Below are positions 21,858 to 31,874 of a stretch of DNA of 64,000 bases, piece after piece. The stretch is from Cercophora sp. LCS_1 (Eukaryota; Ascomycota; Sordariomycetes; Sordariales; Lasiosphaeriaceae): the NCBI GenBank assembly GCA_036250225.1, contig JAPZLL010000005.1, positions 558,001-622,000 on the forward strand, in the 5' to 3' direction. A program made the position numbers and the translations under genes. The notes under the pieces are model-generated. The model saw only the letters and a list, made by a program, of their open reading frames with translations, was not told the DNA's origin and searched no databases. Every line of letters starts with the position of its first letter. The first letter of the stretch is position 1.

Positions 21858-24530
21858 ATGCCGCTCGTCGCCCGAAGTCATTCGGTAGCCTTTGTCTCAC
21901 GAAGAAATTCGAAGCATGATATATCCCCACCTTCTCGAGACGTGATCACCCCGCGCCCTCGATGGCAGGCAAGCACAAGCAACCCAAGACTCAACGGGCT
22001 GCAAATCCCTCTTGCTCGGACAGCGTCACCAAACCCGCCTGGAAATGCTCTTCGCGAATTCCTTGCTAAGGATGCCGAGCTCGAAGCGAAATCCGCAGCT
22101 CTAATACAGTCCCTTTCCGCCTACAATCTGGACCGGCTTCCGCTCACGGGAGCCCGCTCCCTCTTCAAAAATGCTGGCATTGACCAACTGAGAGTCCGAA
22201 CGGACGCATTGCCTCCACAGAAGGGTGGCAATGACGACGAGCTTCGACAATGGCTCTGGGTCTTATCGGCGGAAACAGCAGACGTAGGAGTTGAGCGACT
22301 TCTCGCGGATGGTCGCCCTACACCTCCCTTTGTGCTCAACATGTTGGTCGCCAGGGGTCGGATCTTCAAGGACGTTGGCCGCTTCGTTGATCTGCTCTTC
22401 TACATAGAGAGACACCATATTAAATCTTCGAAGATATCTGACACTCATCCCACAACCTGCCTTTCCTGGATGGAGTTCCTGGCGCTATTTCGACGTCTTG
22501 TTTCGCAGTGCCTTGCTTCATTCCCATTGGCGCTGCCATCGGTTGCGAATCTCGCAGTAACTTTTATCAAGCACATGCCCGAGACCATAGGGGGTTCGCC
22601 AGCCACCGCCCATGCAGCCAAATGCGAACTTTTCAACCGCGTCCTCGAAGCCTTCGGTCAGAGTGCAGCACGTAATCCATTTCAAGCCATGGAATACAAC
22701 TGGTCGGCTCAGAAGATTCTACTCAACTTGTCCTCGAAGTCACAGCCTCCGTTCCATGTTAGCCGGACGGGGTACCGGGCGATCAGGCGTGTGCTAGCTG
22801 CTCTACCAAAGAGCAGCTCGGAGAAAGAGGTAGCGAAACGTGTTTCGAAGACGTGGCCGCCGTATCGACAGGACTTTGATGGTCGAGATGAGCAGAGGCA
22901 ACCTGAAGACGATATGAGCAGGCTGGCCAAGGCTGGTGTTCTTCAGCGCGAGGCGGGCTATCCCCAGGACCATTTTGACCGAGCAATGGATACGCTCGCA
23001 GGCTCTCTCCCTGGTAAAGCCCCTACAATCCAGACCAGGAGTTTGAGCCCGCCGATATGGACGGGCAGGCAGGCCAACTCCAACATTGGGAGCGAGTGGG
23101 CGGCCAGGGTGAAAGCGACGCGCAATGCTCGGGAGGCCTGGAGGGAATTCTGCAGCCCACCTTCGCCAGAAGTGCGGCCTTGGGCGTCAGTCTACGCAGA
23201 GATGTTCCGCAAGCTCTTTGCTCCCGAAATAGGTCGCTTGCCCCACTCACTTCTCCCTGGCGATGTCAAAGAGTCGTTTCCTGTCCACAACGGGAACCTC
23301 AGCGCAGTCGAGATTGTGAGGCTCACTCCCCCGGCGCCACTGGCTTTGTACGAGATGATGCTATTTTCTGGAACCAGGCCGACTGGGGAATGCCTCGTAG
23401 TACTCATCGCCGAGGCTCCTTCAAAGAAAATAGCCTTGAGATTCATCGAAGACAGCCCGTACAAGGACGTTGTCCCGATACTGCGGGATAAGGGACACAG
23501 CGACCCCCGGCTTGCTGAAGCGCTGGTGCAACTTCCGTGGAGACTATTCAATGCTTGGATAAAGATGCTATGCCGCACCCATGCACGGGCATCGCACAAG
23601 CAAAAAGATTTCCTGACGGGTGCATCCGACCATATTGAAGATGCTATCGAACTCACTTCGCTATACTACAAACGAGGGGTCGCAGGCTATGGACCAGAGA
23701 GGGCGGCGTGGGTTTTCATCTTGGACGCTCTGGCTGGTGACAAGGTGCTTTACTCCAAGGATAACAAGGCCGCATCCAACATTCCTTTGACTACACATTC
23801 ATTCATTCAAGTTTGGCAACGCGTGGTAAAGCAGCAAGGCCTTGACGATCAACTTTTTATTCTCCTCTGCCTCATGGTCCGAAAGACGTTGCGGTTAGGC
23901 ACCTTCAAAGGGACAATGGATCTGCAGTTGCATCCCCGGGACGACATCTTCCTCAGGGCCATGGCAGAACCTTTACTTTACGCATACGCGGGACTAAAGG
24001 CGGGATTCCCAATGCTTTCCAAGCCAATACGGGGGTACGGGGACCCAGCAGACCACGAGAATCAGCTGATGACGGCCCATCTGGTTGCTCCCAGGCTAAT
24101 CTTCGTGTATATGCAAGCATTGGCCGTCGTTGGGGATGGTCCAAGCATGGTCCGTCTCGTGGATTGGATTCTGGACGCATGGGATAAGGACTATCTCCTC
24201 CGACGGGCAAGAGATCCTTGGGACTTGGACTACGATTATTTGATGAGGAGTTTAGCATATTTTTCACAAGCCGGACAGCGACTGGTAGAGCCGACTGTCA
24301 TGGTGAAGCTGCAAGAGCGGCTGGAAACGATGCAGCGAGAAAAAAACTGCTCTTGGTTTTGGCCGGACGCCTCGACTCGTCCGGACGCTGAGGTTGAAGC
24401 TGATCTCCAAGTGGCCCGACGTTGGGCTCGGCTCAGGAGACGGCTGCTTGAGGCTGATGGTATCTCTCCTGGCGCAGGGGAGCGCTCAACTGAGAGGCAT
24501 GTGGGGGAAAGCGAGCCCGGGGCTCTGTAG
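21858..24530 (+). CDS. Large hypothetical protein, probable mitochondrial
   Basis: Not recognised as a named family. One open frame of 890 aa from the first in-frame ATG; the frame stays open further upstream from a TTG at 21804. The N-terminus (PLVARSHSVAFVSRRNSK) is rich in Arg/Ser and lacks acidic residues, as in mitochondrial presequences. The body is predominantly alpha-helical in appearance. It has stretches reminiscent of helical-repeat organelle proteins, such as FVLNMLVARGRIFKDVGRF and YMQALAVVGDGPSMVRLVDW. That is compatible with a PPR-like RNA-binding factor but is not proof. No membrane segment or catalytic motif is evident. Length, codon use and lack of stops argue for a real gene. 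Confidence 0.75.
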   Translation: MPLVARSHSVAFVSRRNSKHDISPPSRDVITPRPRWQASTSNPRLNGLQIPLARTASPNPPGNALREFLAKDAELEAKSAALIQSLSAYNLDRLPLTGARSLFKNAGIDQLRVRTDALPPQKGGNDDELRQWLWVLSAETADVGVERLLADGRPTPPFVLNMLVARGRIFKDVGRFVDLLFYIERHHIKSSKISDTHPTTCLSWMEFLALFRRLVSQCLASFPLALPSVANLAVTFIKHMPETIGGSPATAHAAKCELFNRVLEAFGQSAARNPFQAMEYNWSAQKILLNLSSKSQPPFHVSRTGYRAIRRVLAALPKSSSEKEVAKRVSKTWPPYRQDFDGRDEQRQPEDDMSRLAKAGVLQREAGYPQDHFDRAMDTLAGSLPGKAPTIQTRSLSPPIWTGRQANSNIGSEWAARVKATRNAREAWREFCSPPSPEVRPWASVYAEMFRKLFAPEIGRLPHSLLPGDVKESFPVHNGNLSAVEIVRLTPPAPLALYEMMLFSGTRPTGECLVVLIAEAPSKKIALRFIEDSPYKDVVPILRDKGHSDPRLAEALVQLPWRLFNAWIKMLCRTHARASHKQKDFLTGASDHIEDAIELTSLYYKRGVAGYGPERAAWVFILDALAGDKVLYSKDNKAASNIPLTTHSFIQVWQRVVKQQGLDDQLFILLCLMVRKTLRLGTFKGTMDLQLHPRDDIFLRAMAEPLLYAYAGLKAGFPMLSKPIRGYGDPADHENQLMTAHLVAPRLIFVYMQALAVVGDGPSMVRLVDWILDAWDKDYLLRRARDPWDLDYDYLMRSLAYFSQAGQRLVEPTVMVKLQERLETMQREKNCSWFWPDASTRPDAEVEADLQVARRWARLRRRLLEADGISPGAGERSTERHVGESEPGAL

Positions 24531-25429
24531 ATACCTTAGGATGGCGCTCCTGTACGTTATCGCGCCTTCCTACTTCGAATTCGACCAGGCCATTGAGTGC
24601 TCAACAATAGTACTATCTACCTAGGTACCCTCATATAATACATCCTTTTCACTCACACCGTCTCTGCGGCAGCCTTGGCGTCTGTTTTGGGCCCAATATG
24701 GCTGCGAACTTATCGCTCATCTCCTTTCTTTCTCGATGAGGTAGCCTTCCTTCTCTTTCCTTCCTTATCCTTCAAAGCCAACGCACACGTCTCTCTTGCA
24801 AGAGCAAACGGGGTCGTGCACTTTCTATCTTTTCCCCTCTTGGCAGCAGTCCTTAGGACCCCAGCAAAACCCCAACAGGTTTGTAATATCCCCCATACAC
24901 CAGGCTTCCCATTGAAATCTCACAAACTCCTGGGTTCTCCTCCTTTTGTCTTCTCCTCGGCCGGAGTTTGGTGTTGCATGTTTGGCCCTGTTGACCCCCT
25001 CTTTCTCGTGGGTTTGCATCACTCGCTCCTCAACCCTAGCAAGGGCCTTGATTGGCCAATTGCGTTTTCTTGGCAACTTGGGTCAAAAGTCGCGGGACGC
25101 GTCGAGAAATCCTCAAGACGCGTCTCTGTCGCAACGGTCGCATCGTCGCACCAAGACTTTGAACATTTTTCTATTATCTTTTTATCCATGGCTAATGGTT
25201 GTTATTTTCAGCTTATCATTTATGAGAGCACGTCCCCTGTTGATCTGACGAGTGAGGGCATCATTGTCAACGGCAACAACGAATTCCAATCACTTGAAAG
25301 TGTTGCGGCCAAAATGAGAAGTCAGAACCTTCCTCTTTGTTTTTGAAGTTCCGGGTTTCAGGTAAGTACAACCCACATTGCATGCCTACGTTTTCTGACA
25401 AATGACGGGCAGTTTATGTGAGCTCAACC
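24531..25429. promoter_or_regulatory. Upstream region and 5' leader of the DNA methyltransferase gene
   Basis: About 900 bp rich in pyrimidine blocks. A candidate 5'-leader intron runs 25362-25412 (CAG|GTAAGT to GGGCAG). The frame upstream of its donor has no ATG linked to the methyltransferase, so it is probably non-coding. Two ACGCGT boxes lie at 25097 and 25118. The palindrome TACCTAGGTA occurs at about 24618. A 223-codon frame (24675-25346) has no recognisable content. Confidence 0.5.
25097..25123. promoter_or_regulatory. Paired ACGCGT (MCB-like) boxes upstream of DIM-2 gene
   Basis: Two ACGCGT hexamers at 25097-25102 and 25118-25123, about 310 bp before the methyltransferase ATG. In yeasts this is the Mlu cell-cycle box bound by MBF (Mbp1/Swi6), which drives G1/S genes. 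The second box sits in CAAGACGCGTC, an 11-mer also present in the SLD2/RING promoter. Function is inferred. Confidence 0.5.
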
Positions 25430-28400
25430 ATGGACTCAAGTCCTTTCGTTGTGCCGAGAGGCGCTGTGGAAGAGTCCTTGACACTACTTGGCGGGGAGAG
25501 CCTCATGGACATGACTATTGTCGGCTATGACTCTTGCTCAGTTTCCCTGTCGCAAACTCTGGATGACGGGATTTCAGAATTAGAGGGCACCACGACCCCC
25601 GCCCTATTCGAGCCGACGAGAAGTAGACACATCACTATCCAAATCCCCAAATCGACTCTCGTGAATCCCAAATCGACATATGAAGGGTTTACGCCACCAC
25701 TTCCACAAGTGCGAGAACATGTTGCCGTCAAAGATTTATTGGCGACCATCAAGGGCAAACCGACCAAGGAGGAGTACGTCGAGTTCGAGCTGAATGAATT
25801 TTCGTTTTACATCGAAGCAAAGCTGTACCCTGAAGAAATGAGACCTTTGCATCACATGTCGACAAAAGTTGCTCATGACAGATTCTATTTTGACGGCATT
25901 ATCAGCTCAGGCAATACCAAGCGTTATGTTGCTAAGGTTGAGGTCTCCGAGATTCCCATCGGGAACTACGGCACATCCTCATCCTCTGTCGACGATCAAA
26001 TCTGGATCCGATCTAGGTTAAACAGCAACAAGGAAATTTATTATAAGCTCAAGAAACCTGCGCTGGAGTATAAGCGTTTCCACACACCGTTCCTCTGGGT
26101 AGCGAACTTGGCGAAGCACTTCGTCGACTTTTGCGACGACAGGATTGAAAAGAGTCGCGATGTTACGCTGCGGAGCTTCAAACGCGAATTCATCGAGTGG
26201 CTCCTAGAAACGCACAAGCGATCGAGCTTAGAAAGCTGGCTTGAGCAACACCCCTCTACGGACTTTAGAACATCGATAATTGCGAATCTCGAGTTTCTAT
26301 GGAAAGAACTTCACGGCGTCTTACCCGAAAAGAAAGTTATGGACTTCAAGCTGTTCCGGGAGGCGAGATCGTTCTCTCAATACAGCGCCGTCCCGCCACT
26401 TACGAGACCGAAGGAGATGGTTCGACGGACGGCCCCGAAAGAAGAGGAAGAGGCCCCGACTATCGTTACCCCTTACATCAAAGAATGTTTTGGCCACATG
26501 GCCATCGGGGAGATGCTGAGACTCGCTGGAGACGACGAGGAGATTTCGCTGCCCGAAACTGACAAGACGAAATCTTGTGAAGAAGGACCCGAACGTTTTT
26601 TGTCGAGAGAAGAAGTTAGCCGAGTCAAGGTTGGAGATGTCATTGCGACCCCTCGAGACATAGACAATCCCTACTGGGGTGCCACGATCCTGGGACGCGC
26701 CGTTGACGACGGTCGATGGTTTGGCCTCGTCCAGCGTATCCACGTCACAAAACAAGGCCACCGGGACTTCGACGTCCGGTGGCTCTATCGGCCAGCAGAC
26801 ACATTATGCTCGATATTAAAGTATCCCTGGCCCAACGAGCTGTTCCTGTCCGACAACTGCACGTGTGAGGACGGTTCAGCAAAAAGAATCAAGGAGAATC
26901 AAGTTTCGGAAGTGGTTCCGGTCACCTGGTTTGGTAACCCAAACAACTCAGGCGACCAGTTTTTTGTCCGCCAGATGTACCTTGTCGAATGCCGTCGGTT
27001 TGTGACCCTGGAAAAGTCACACCAACGATGCTCTCACGAGGACGGGGAAAAGCCGGGATTTCGGGCAGGCGATACGATCCTTGCAGTTCTCCGAGAATCT
27101 GAGGGCCCTACGCTTGCGGAACCATACGAGGTAGTCAAAGTCTTTAGGCAGAACGATAGAATCTTTGTCAGACTGAGGCGGCTTTTGCGCCGGAGCCGAG
27201 CGGACGCAACGGCAACCAACGCGCCACCCAACGAGCTGGTATATACTGAGGAGCTGGTGGTCCACAAACTTGCGAATATCAACGTTATTGGGAAATGCCA
27301 TGTGCGGTTCTGCAGGCACCGGGAACTCATCCCAAGTCCATACGACCGAGGCGGAACCGGCAACCTGTTTTTCATCACGCACACATTTGTTGACGGCCGC
27401 ATCGTACCGTTCGAAGGCGAGTTCCCGAAGTCTCTGCGACAAGGCTTTGACCCTTCTGCAAAGGCACGAAAGCTGAGAGGCCTGGACCTGTTCTGTGGTG
27501 CAGGGAACTTTGGGCGAGGTCTGGAGGAGAGCGGAGCCGTGGACATGAGATGGGCGAACGACATATGGGGGAAGGCCATCCATACCTATATGGCGAATAC
27601 GCCCAGCCCAGAGACGACACACCCGTTTCTAGGATCTATCGACGATCTGTTACGCAAAGCCATTCAAGGGGATTTCTCAAACCAGGTGCCCCGGCCTGGG
27701 GAGGTTGACTTCATCTCTGCGGGGAGCCCATGTCCCGGCTTCTCGCTATTGACCGCCGATAAATCTACGCTCAAGCAAATCAAAAACAGGTCTCTGATTG
27801 CGTCTTTTGCGTCGTTTGTAGACTTTTACCGCCCGAAGTACGCCATTCTGGAGAATGTGTCGACGATCATCCAGACCAAAAAGAACCGAGAGCAGGACAT
27901 ACTATGCCAGCTGTTCTGCGCTCTTTTGGGGATGGGCTACCAGACGCAGTTGGTATTGGGGGATGCCTGGTCGCACGGCGCGCCTCAGACACGCAACCGC
28001 GTGTTCCTGTGCATTGCGGCGCCTGGGTACCGACTCCCCGAGGGTCCCGTGTTATCCCACTCACACTTTCCCGGTGTTCAGAGGCGGACGTTGGGCGATA
28101 ATGTCAACGTGCCGTTTGTGGAGCGACAGTTTAGGCCGACAGCCTTTAAATATGTCACGGCCGAGGAGAGTACCGCGGACCTTCAGGACATTCAAGACGG
28201 CAATGCAGATTGCTGTCCAGGCTTTCCCGACCATCGGTTATCGCGGAGGATGAATAAAAGGGCTCTAAGTGAAATCACAAACATCCCGGTGCAGCCATGG
28301 GGGATGAATTTTGCAAAGGCCTGGTACGGCATGAGGCCCACTGCTGGCAAGGGAGGTCAAGGTGCCATGTCGGCAGCCGACCGTGAACTTTTCCCAGCAA

Positions 28401-29050
28401 CCGGACAGCGTGTTTCGAACAAGGGCCAAGGCTACTCCCGACAGCGGCCAAACCAACTGTTCAGAACAGTTACCACATCGTGCAACTGGACTGATGCCCG
28501 GTGTGGCGAAGGGCTTCACTGGAGAGAGCCCAGACCGCTCAGTATCATGGAGGTGAGGAGGGCGCAAGGGTTTCTTGACCATGAGGTACTCTTGGGAACC
28601 GTGATGGACCAGTGGAGGCTTGTGGGCAACAGCGTGGCCAGGCCGATGGCATTGGCATTGGGCCTGAAGTTTCGCGAGGCCTGGCTTGGCTCCCTGTGTG
28701 AGGGAGCCCCCCAGGAGGCCCTTGGAGACGGCCAAAACAAGGTTGATGGAGTCTTGATCGAAGAAGAAGCCTTACTTTACGAATCTACACCACTGTCAGG
28801 TTCTCGAAACCCCAATGAAGCTGAGGAGGCCTCTGAGACGGGTGATTCGACGCCGGCCACCGAGGTCGAATTTGGTGCCGACACGGCGTGGAGGGCCCAG
28901 ACTGGTGTGAAGAGACGATTTCCCGACCATCTCACAAACGATGACCAGCGGGTGAAAACAAGAAAGGTTTCCACCTCGCCCCAGGACACGAACGAGGCCG
29001 AGCTGGGTTTGCAATCGACCAGGGGCGTCACTATCGTCCGTCTCGACTAG
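25430..29050 (+). CDS. DIM-2: Cytosine-5 DNA methyltransferase, DIM-2 type
   Basis: Nuclear DNA cytosine methyltransferase. In Neurospora DIM-2 performs essentially all DNA methylation, guided by H3K9 methylation and HP1 to RIP-mutated DNA. One open frame, 1206 aa from the ATG at 25430. A first BAH domain starts near residue 397 (VKVGDVIATPRD) and a second BAH-like segment lies at about 540-640. The catalytic part has all motifs: I at Asp686 (DLFCGAGNFGRG), IV with nucleophile Cys768 (GSPCPGFS), VI (YAILENVS), VIII (QTRNRVFLC), IX region (QLFRTVTTS) and X (LVGNSVARPMALALG). BAH plus this motif IV separates it from RID/Masc1 enzymes, which lack BAH domains. The acidic/basic tail after residue 1100 is poorly ordered. 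It is somewhat shorter than Neurospora DIM-2. Confidence 0.93.
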   Translation: MDSSPFVVPRGAVEESLTLLGGESLMDMTIVGYDSCSVSLSQTLDDGISELEGTTTPALFEPTRSRHITIQIPKSTLVNPKSTYEGFTPPLPQVREHVAVKDLLATIKGKPTKEEYVEFELNEFSFYIEAKLYPEEMRPLHHMSTKVAHDRFYFDGIISSGNTKRYVAKVEVSEIPIGNYGTSSSSVDDQIWIRSRLNSNKEIYYKLKKPALEYKRFHTPFLWVANLAKHFVDFCDDRIEKSRDVTLRSFKREFIEWLLETHKRSSLESWLEQHPSTDFRTSIIANLEFLWKELHGVLPEKKVMDFKLFREARSFSQYSAVPPLTRPKEMVRRTAPKEEEEAPTIVTPYIKECFGHMAIGEMLRLAGDDEEISLPETDKTKSCEEGPERFLSREEVSRVKVGDVIATPRDIDNPYWGATILGRAVDDGRWFGLVQRIHVTKQGHRDFDVRWLYRPADTLCSILKYPWPNELFLSDNCTCEDGSAKRIKENQVSEVVPVTWFGNPNNSGDQFFVRQMYLVECRRFVTLEKSHQRCSHEDGEKPGFRAGDTILAVLRESEGPTLAEPYEVVKVFRQNDRIFVRLRRLLRRSRADATATNAPPNELVYTEELVVHKLANINVIGKCHVRFCRHRELIPSPYDRGGTGNLFFITHTFVDGRIVPFEGEFPKSLRQGFDPSAKARKLRGLDLFCGAGNFGRGLEESGAVDMRWANDIWGKAIHTYMANTPSPETTHPFLGSIDDLLRKAIQGDFSNQVPRPGEVDFISAGSPCPGFSLLTADKSTLKQIKNRSLIASFASFVDFYRPKYAILENVSTIIQTKKNREQDILCQLFCALLGMGYQTQLVLGDAWSHGAPQTRNRVFLCIAAPGYRLPEGPVLSHSHFPGVQRRTLGDNVNVPFVERQFRPTAFKYVTAEESTADLQDIQDGNADCCPGFPDHRLSRRMNKRALSEITNIPVQPWGMNFAKAWYGMRPTAGKGGQGAMSAADRELFPATGQRVSNKGQGYSRQRPNQLFRTVTTSCNWTDARCGEGLHWREPRPLSIMEVRRAQGFLDHEVLLGTVMDQWRLVGNSVARPMALALGLKFREAWLGSLCEGAPQEALGDGQNKVDGVLIEEEALLYESTPLSGSRNPNEAEEASETGDSTPATEVEFGADTAWRAQTGVKRRFPDHLTNDDQRVKTRKVSTSPQDTNEAELGLQSTRGVTIVRLD

Positions 29051-30328
29051 CGGCGGCCTGGCCTGGATGAGCAAAGACATCCATACACGGTGGGTGTGTT
29101 GAATAGCTTGCGGGCTGTATTGTATATACGGCATGGTTGACTCGGCATGGACGGTTGCATTGATACGCGTATGCATAGCGTTTGGTTTCCTGCATAGGTA
29201 TTCAAGGTCGGAAGGGGCTGTATTTTTGACGCATAGAATACCACAATACCACAATACCACAGCTAGACAATGGGGACAAACGGAGAGATGCATTCCTCGA
29301 TGATACATACATAATCCATGTCCAGGCTTGGCGTACCATTTTTAGTGGTCGTTGCACTGCGGTTCCGAGCAAAAAGAAAACCCCCCTGGTAGGTACCACC
29401 CCTGTCAGGTAAAATGCCCAAAATCGGCAGCCACCACAGCGAAACCACCCTGTATTTACAGGGTTGATACCAGGCCAGGAGTTTAAAATTACCCATTCCA
29501 CTAAGTAGTTGACAGCGGGTGGTTGGCCACGAGGCGCCGAGAGCTGCGACTCGTTACGCCCGCCAACCAATTACCGACGACCCGCGCGCGTGTCTCGACG
29601 ACGAACAACCACATGTTGTGCTGGCGTGCGTTTGACGCCTATCATCAGGGCTTGCGAGGGGGTTTCTTAAATGCCTCCGCGTCCCCCCGTGCCCGTCGTG
29701 CCGTCGCCAGACCCCTGGCCAATTTCACGGCAGATGGAGAGCCCAGCGATGGCGGGGCTTTGGTTGGGTGTGGTGACGTGACGCAGCGAGCCGGGGTTGG
29801 ACATGCTCAATCTTGCCGTTCCGATGCTGTTGTGTTTTGCGGCAGGTCGGGTCGGGGTCAGCCGTGGCCATTTGATCTTGCAAAGAGCGTCTGGAGTCAG
29901 ACGGGGGGAGGCAGCAAGGGTGCAAAAGGTTCATATGGACCGTCCATGTCGTGTCGTGGCATGCTGAATGAGGGAGACCAGTGTCTTGGTTGTCTCCACG
30001 TCTTTCTCTGTCTCTCTCTATCTCTCTCTTTTTCCCTCTGTCTGGTTTCCTACTCGTCGCTTTCTTTGGCTCGTCTTTTTCTCTTGTTGATTGTTCCTAG
30101 TCTCTTCATAAAAAGCAACGGCAGCACGGAGAAGTCGGCATTGTTCTGGGTCTTTGGGTTTTCCCATGTTGCTTCTCTTCTTCGACTCTGTTTTCCTTGT
30201 CTAAATCGACCGGGATACGAACAGCAAGACTGCTCGACCGGCACATTTAATACGGCTGGTCCCTCCTCGAGGCAGCGAGGCAGACATACGCTTCACTTGC
30301 ATCAAATTCCGCCAAAACCTACAGCACC
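29051..30328. other. Intergenic, DIM-2 3' region to secreted-protein promoter
   Basis: About 1.28 kb. It contains a short tandem repeat at 29237-29260 and a pyrimidine-rich tract of TCTCTG/TCTC units around 30000-30050, upstream of the secreted-protein gene. A 290-codon frame (29523-30395) overlaps the next gene in another frame and has no domain. Confidence 0.45.
29237..29260. repeat. Minisatellite, three copies of AATACCAC
   Basis: Three perfect tandem copies of an 8-bp unit, about 190 bp after the methyltransferase stop codon. Likely polymorphic by slippage; no function suggested. Confidence 0.9.
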
Positions 30329-31483
30329 ATGCGTGTTTCAACATCTGCGGCATTCTATGCCTTGTTTCTGGCAACGGCGGAGGCCGGTCCTCTGAGAGCC
30401 GGCAGCCACCAAGCACCAGCGGTCGAGAGGCGACAAGGAGGAATCGGCGGGTCGATAGCAACAGTCGTCACGTTTGTCCCGGGCGACGCCTTCGGAGGAG
30501 TTTCGAGTCTTGTCCCCGCCGCTCCGGCAGCTCCATCCGCCTCTGCAACCGGACGGCCACTGCCCACCAAGATCACAGCTCTCCCAACCTCGACCGCAGT
30601 GGTTGACCGGGAGACATACAAGTCCAACCAGGACAAAGCCCGCCAGCTCAACGAGCAGTTCTCGACCCTGACCCCGCAAACCCCGTGCGCGGCCGATGAA
30701 GTCGGCTGCATCGACGGCGGCGTGGCCTCGTGCAGTCCCCTCGGCACCTTCAACATTGCTCCGTGCCCGGGCGACACGCGCTGCTTCGCCCTCCCCATGG
30801 CCGTAGCCGTGGGCGTCCGCCTCGAGTGCGTCAGCCCCGAAGCCGCCAAGACCCTCCTTGAGGACAGCCAGCCCCCTTCGGAGCCGGCCGTCTCCTCTTC
30901 CCAGCCGGCCGCGAGCTCCTCCGTCTCGGGCGGCTTCACCCGCACCGCAACCGTTGTCGAATCCAGCGGCAGCGCCACCATCACCCTCACCTTTGACCCT
31001 AACGCGTCAGCTCCTCTGCCCTCCGTCATCCTCGGGCCGTCGTCCTTGTCCTCCACCACCTCCCTCGGCGGCATCCCCTTCCCCGTCGTGCCCATCCCCA
31101 GCACAACCACCATCTTTACCACCGTCTTTCCCTCGGCCGCGCCGCAGCCTGCACCCACTGCCGGAGATGATCAGCCGCCCGCTCAACCCAGCAAGGCGCC
31201 CGAGGAAGAGGCGCCGCCCGTCGTCAGCAAGGAGCCTCCTCGCACGCGAACACGCACCCGCACCAGGGGCAGGCCGCAGCCGCCGGTGACGAGCAGTGTC
31301 CAGGAGCCGGGTGAGGTCGCTGCCGAGCCCACGGAGCGCCCGGAGCCGGGGACCGGAGGGAGCGGTTCCAATGAGGACACGAGGGTGACGTTTACGCGTG
31401 TTGAGACAGTCACGGTCACTGAGAAGGAGACGGTCACGGTCACGGCTGGGGCTGCCGAGGCTGCGCAGACGGGAAGGGCATAA
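30329..31483 (+). CDS. Secreted Ser/Thr/Pro-rich protein with CBM19-like cysteine module
   Basis: Predicted extracellular or wall-associated protein, single exon, 384 aa. A signal peptide is clear (residues 1-19, AAFYALFLATAEA), with a probable Kex2-type site (VERRQ) after it. Residues about 115-175 hold six cysteines in an order seen in fungal CBM19-like chitin-binding modules (PCAADEVGCIDGG, SCSPLGTF, APCPGDTRCFALPM, LECV), preceded by a helical AxxLNEQFSTL stretch. The rest is a long Ser/Thr/Pro/Val linker rich in O-glycosylation sites, with TRTRTRTRG and a VTVTEKETVTVTAG tail. No GPI-attachment helix is seen at the C-terminus. The chitin-binding assignment is by pattern only. Confidence 0.8.
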   Translation: MRVSTSAAFYALFLATAEAGPLRAGSHQAPAVERRQGGIGGSIATVVTFVPGDAFGGVSSLVPAAPAAPSASATGRPLPTKITALPTSTAVVDRETYKSNQDKARQLNEQFSTLTPQTPCAADEVGCIDGGVASCSPLGTFNIAPCPGDTRCFALPMAVAVGVRLECVSPEAAKTLLEDSQPPSEPAVSSSQPAASSSVSGGFTRTATVVESSGSATITLTFDPNASAPLPSVILGPSSLSSTTSLGGIPFPVVPIPSTTTIFTTVFPSAAPQPAPTAGDDQPPAQPSKAPEEEAPPVVSKEPPRTRTRTRTRGRPQPPVTSSVQEPGEVAAEPTERPEPGTGGSGSNEDTRVTFTRVETVTVTEKETVTVTAGAAEAAQTGRA

Positions 31484-31874
31484 GGGTTTCTTGTATTCAA
31501 GTCGGTGGGGAGTTGGATGTAGGAAAATACTGGCATGGGTGGCTTGTAAATAGAGGGATTGGCTTGGAAAGGTCAAGTAGCCTTAGTATATTGGGAGAAC
31601 CTGGTGTTCAGCTCATTGATCTGCCTAACTGGGGTAGTTAGTTTATACGGATATCTAATCATAAGAATGGACCCCCAAACTTGTCGGTCGAAATTCCTTC
31701 GTGGATCAATATTTTTGTTGACATAGCATGCATGCGCGGGCTTGAGAGCCCTGCAAAGATCTATATATATATATATATATATACATATGGCTTGGTGGGC
31801 CATGTTTCCCTAACGCTAACACCAGGAACCTATTTTCATTACAACGTGCTACGTAAAGTCGTCAGTAATGCCCA
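31484..31874. other. Convergent 3' regions with (TA)11 microsatellite
   Basis: About 390 bp between the stops of the secreted-protein gene and SLD2, AT-rich in its middle. It contains a TA-dinucleotide run (see separate entry). Both polyadenylation regions must fall here. Confidence 0.5.
31762..31783. repeat. (TA)11 microsatellite
   Basis: Eleven perfect TA units followed by CATATGG, between two convergent genes. Expected to be length-variable. Confidence 0.95.

Noticed and set aside
24614..24627. TACCTAGGTA palindrome as a transposon end or factor site
   Set aside because: Related CCTAGG/GGTACC-type short palindromes are scattered in intergenic DNA of this window, with no paired terminal repeat or target duplication.
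24675..25346. 223-codon plus-strand frame before the DNA methyltransferase
   Set aside because: Translated pyrimidine-rich leader; it ends before the leader intron and cannot be spliced in frame to the methyltransferase.
29523..30395. 290-codon plus-strand frame
   Set aside because: Ends inside the secreted-protein gene in another frame and includes the CT-rich promoter tract; no family.
30355..31158. 267-codon minus-strand frame
   Set aside because: Antisense to the secreted Ser/Thr/Pro-rich gene; the sense frame has a signal peptide and Cys module.
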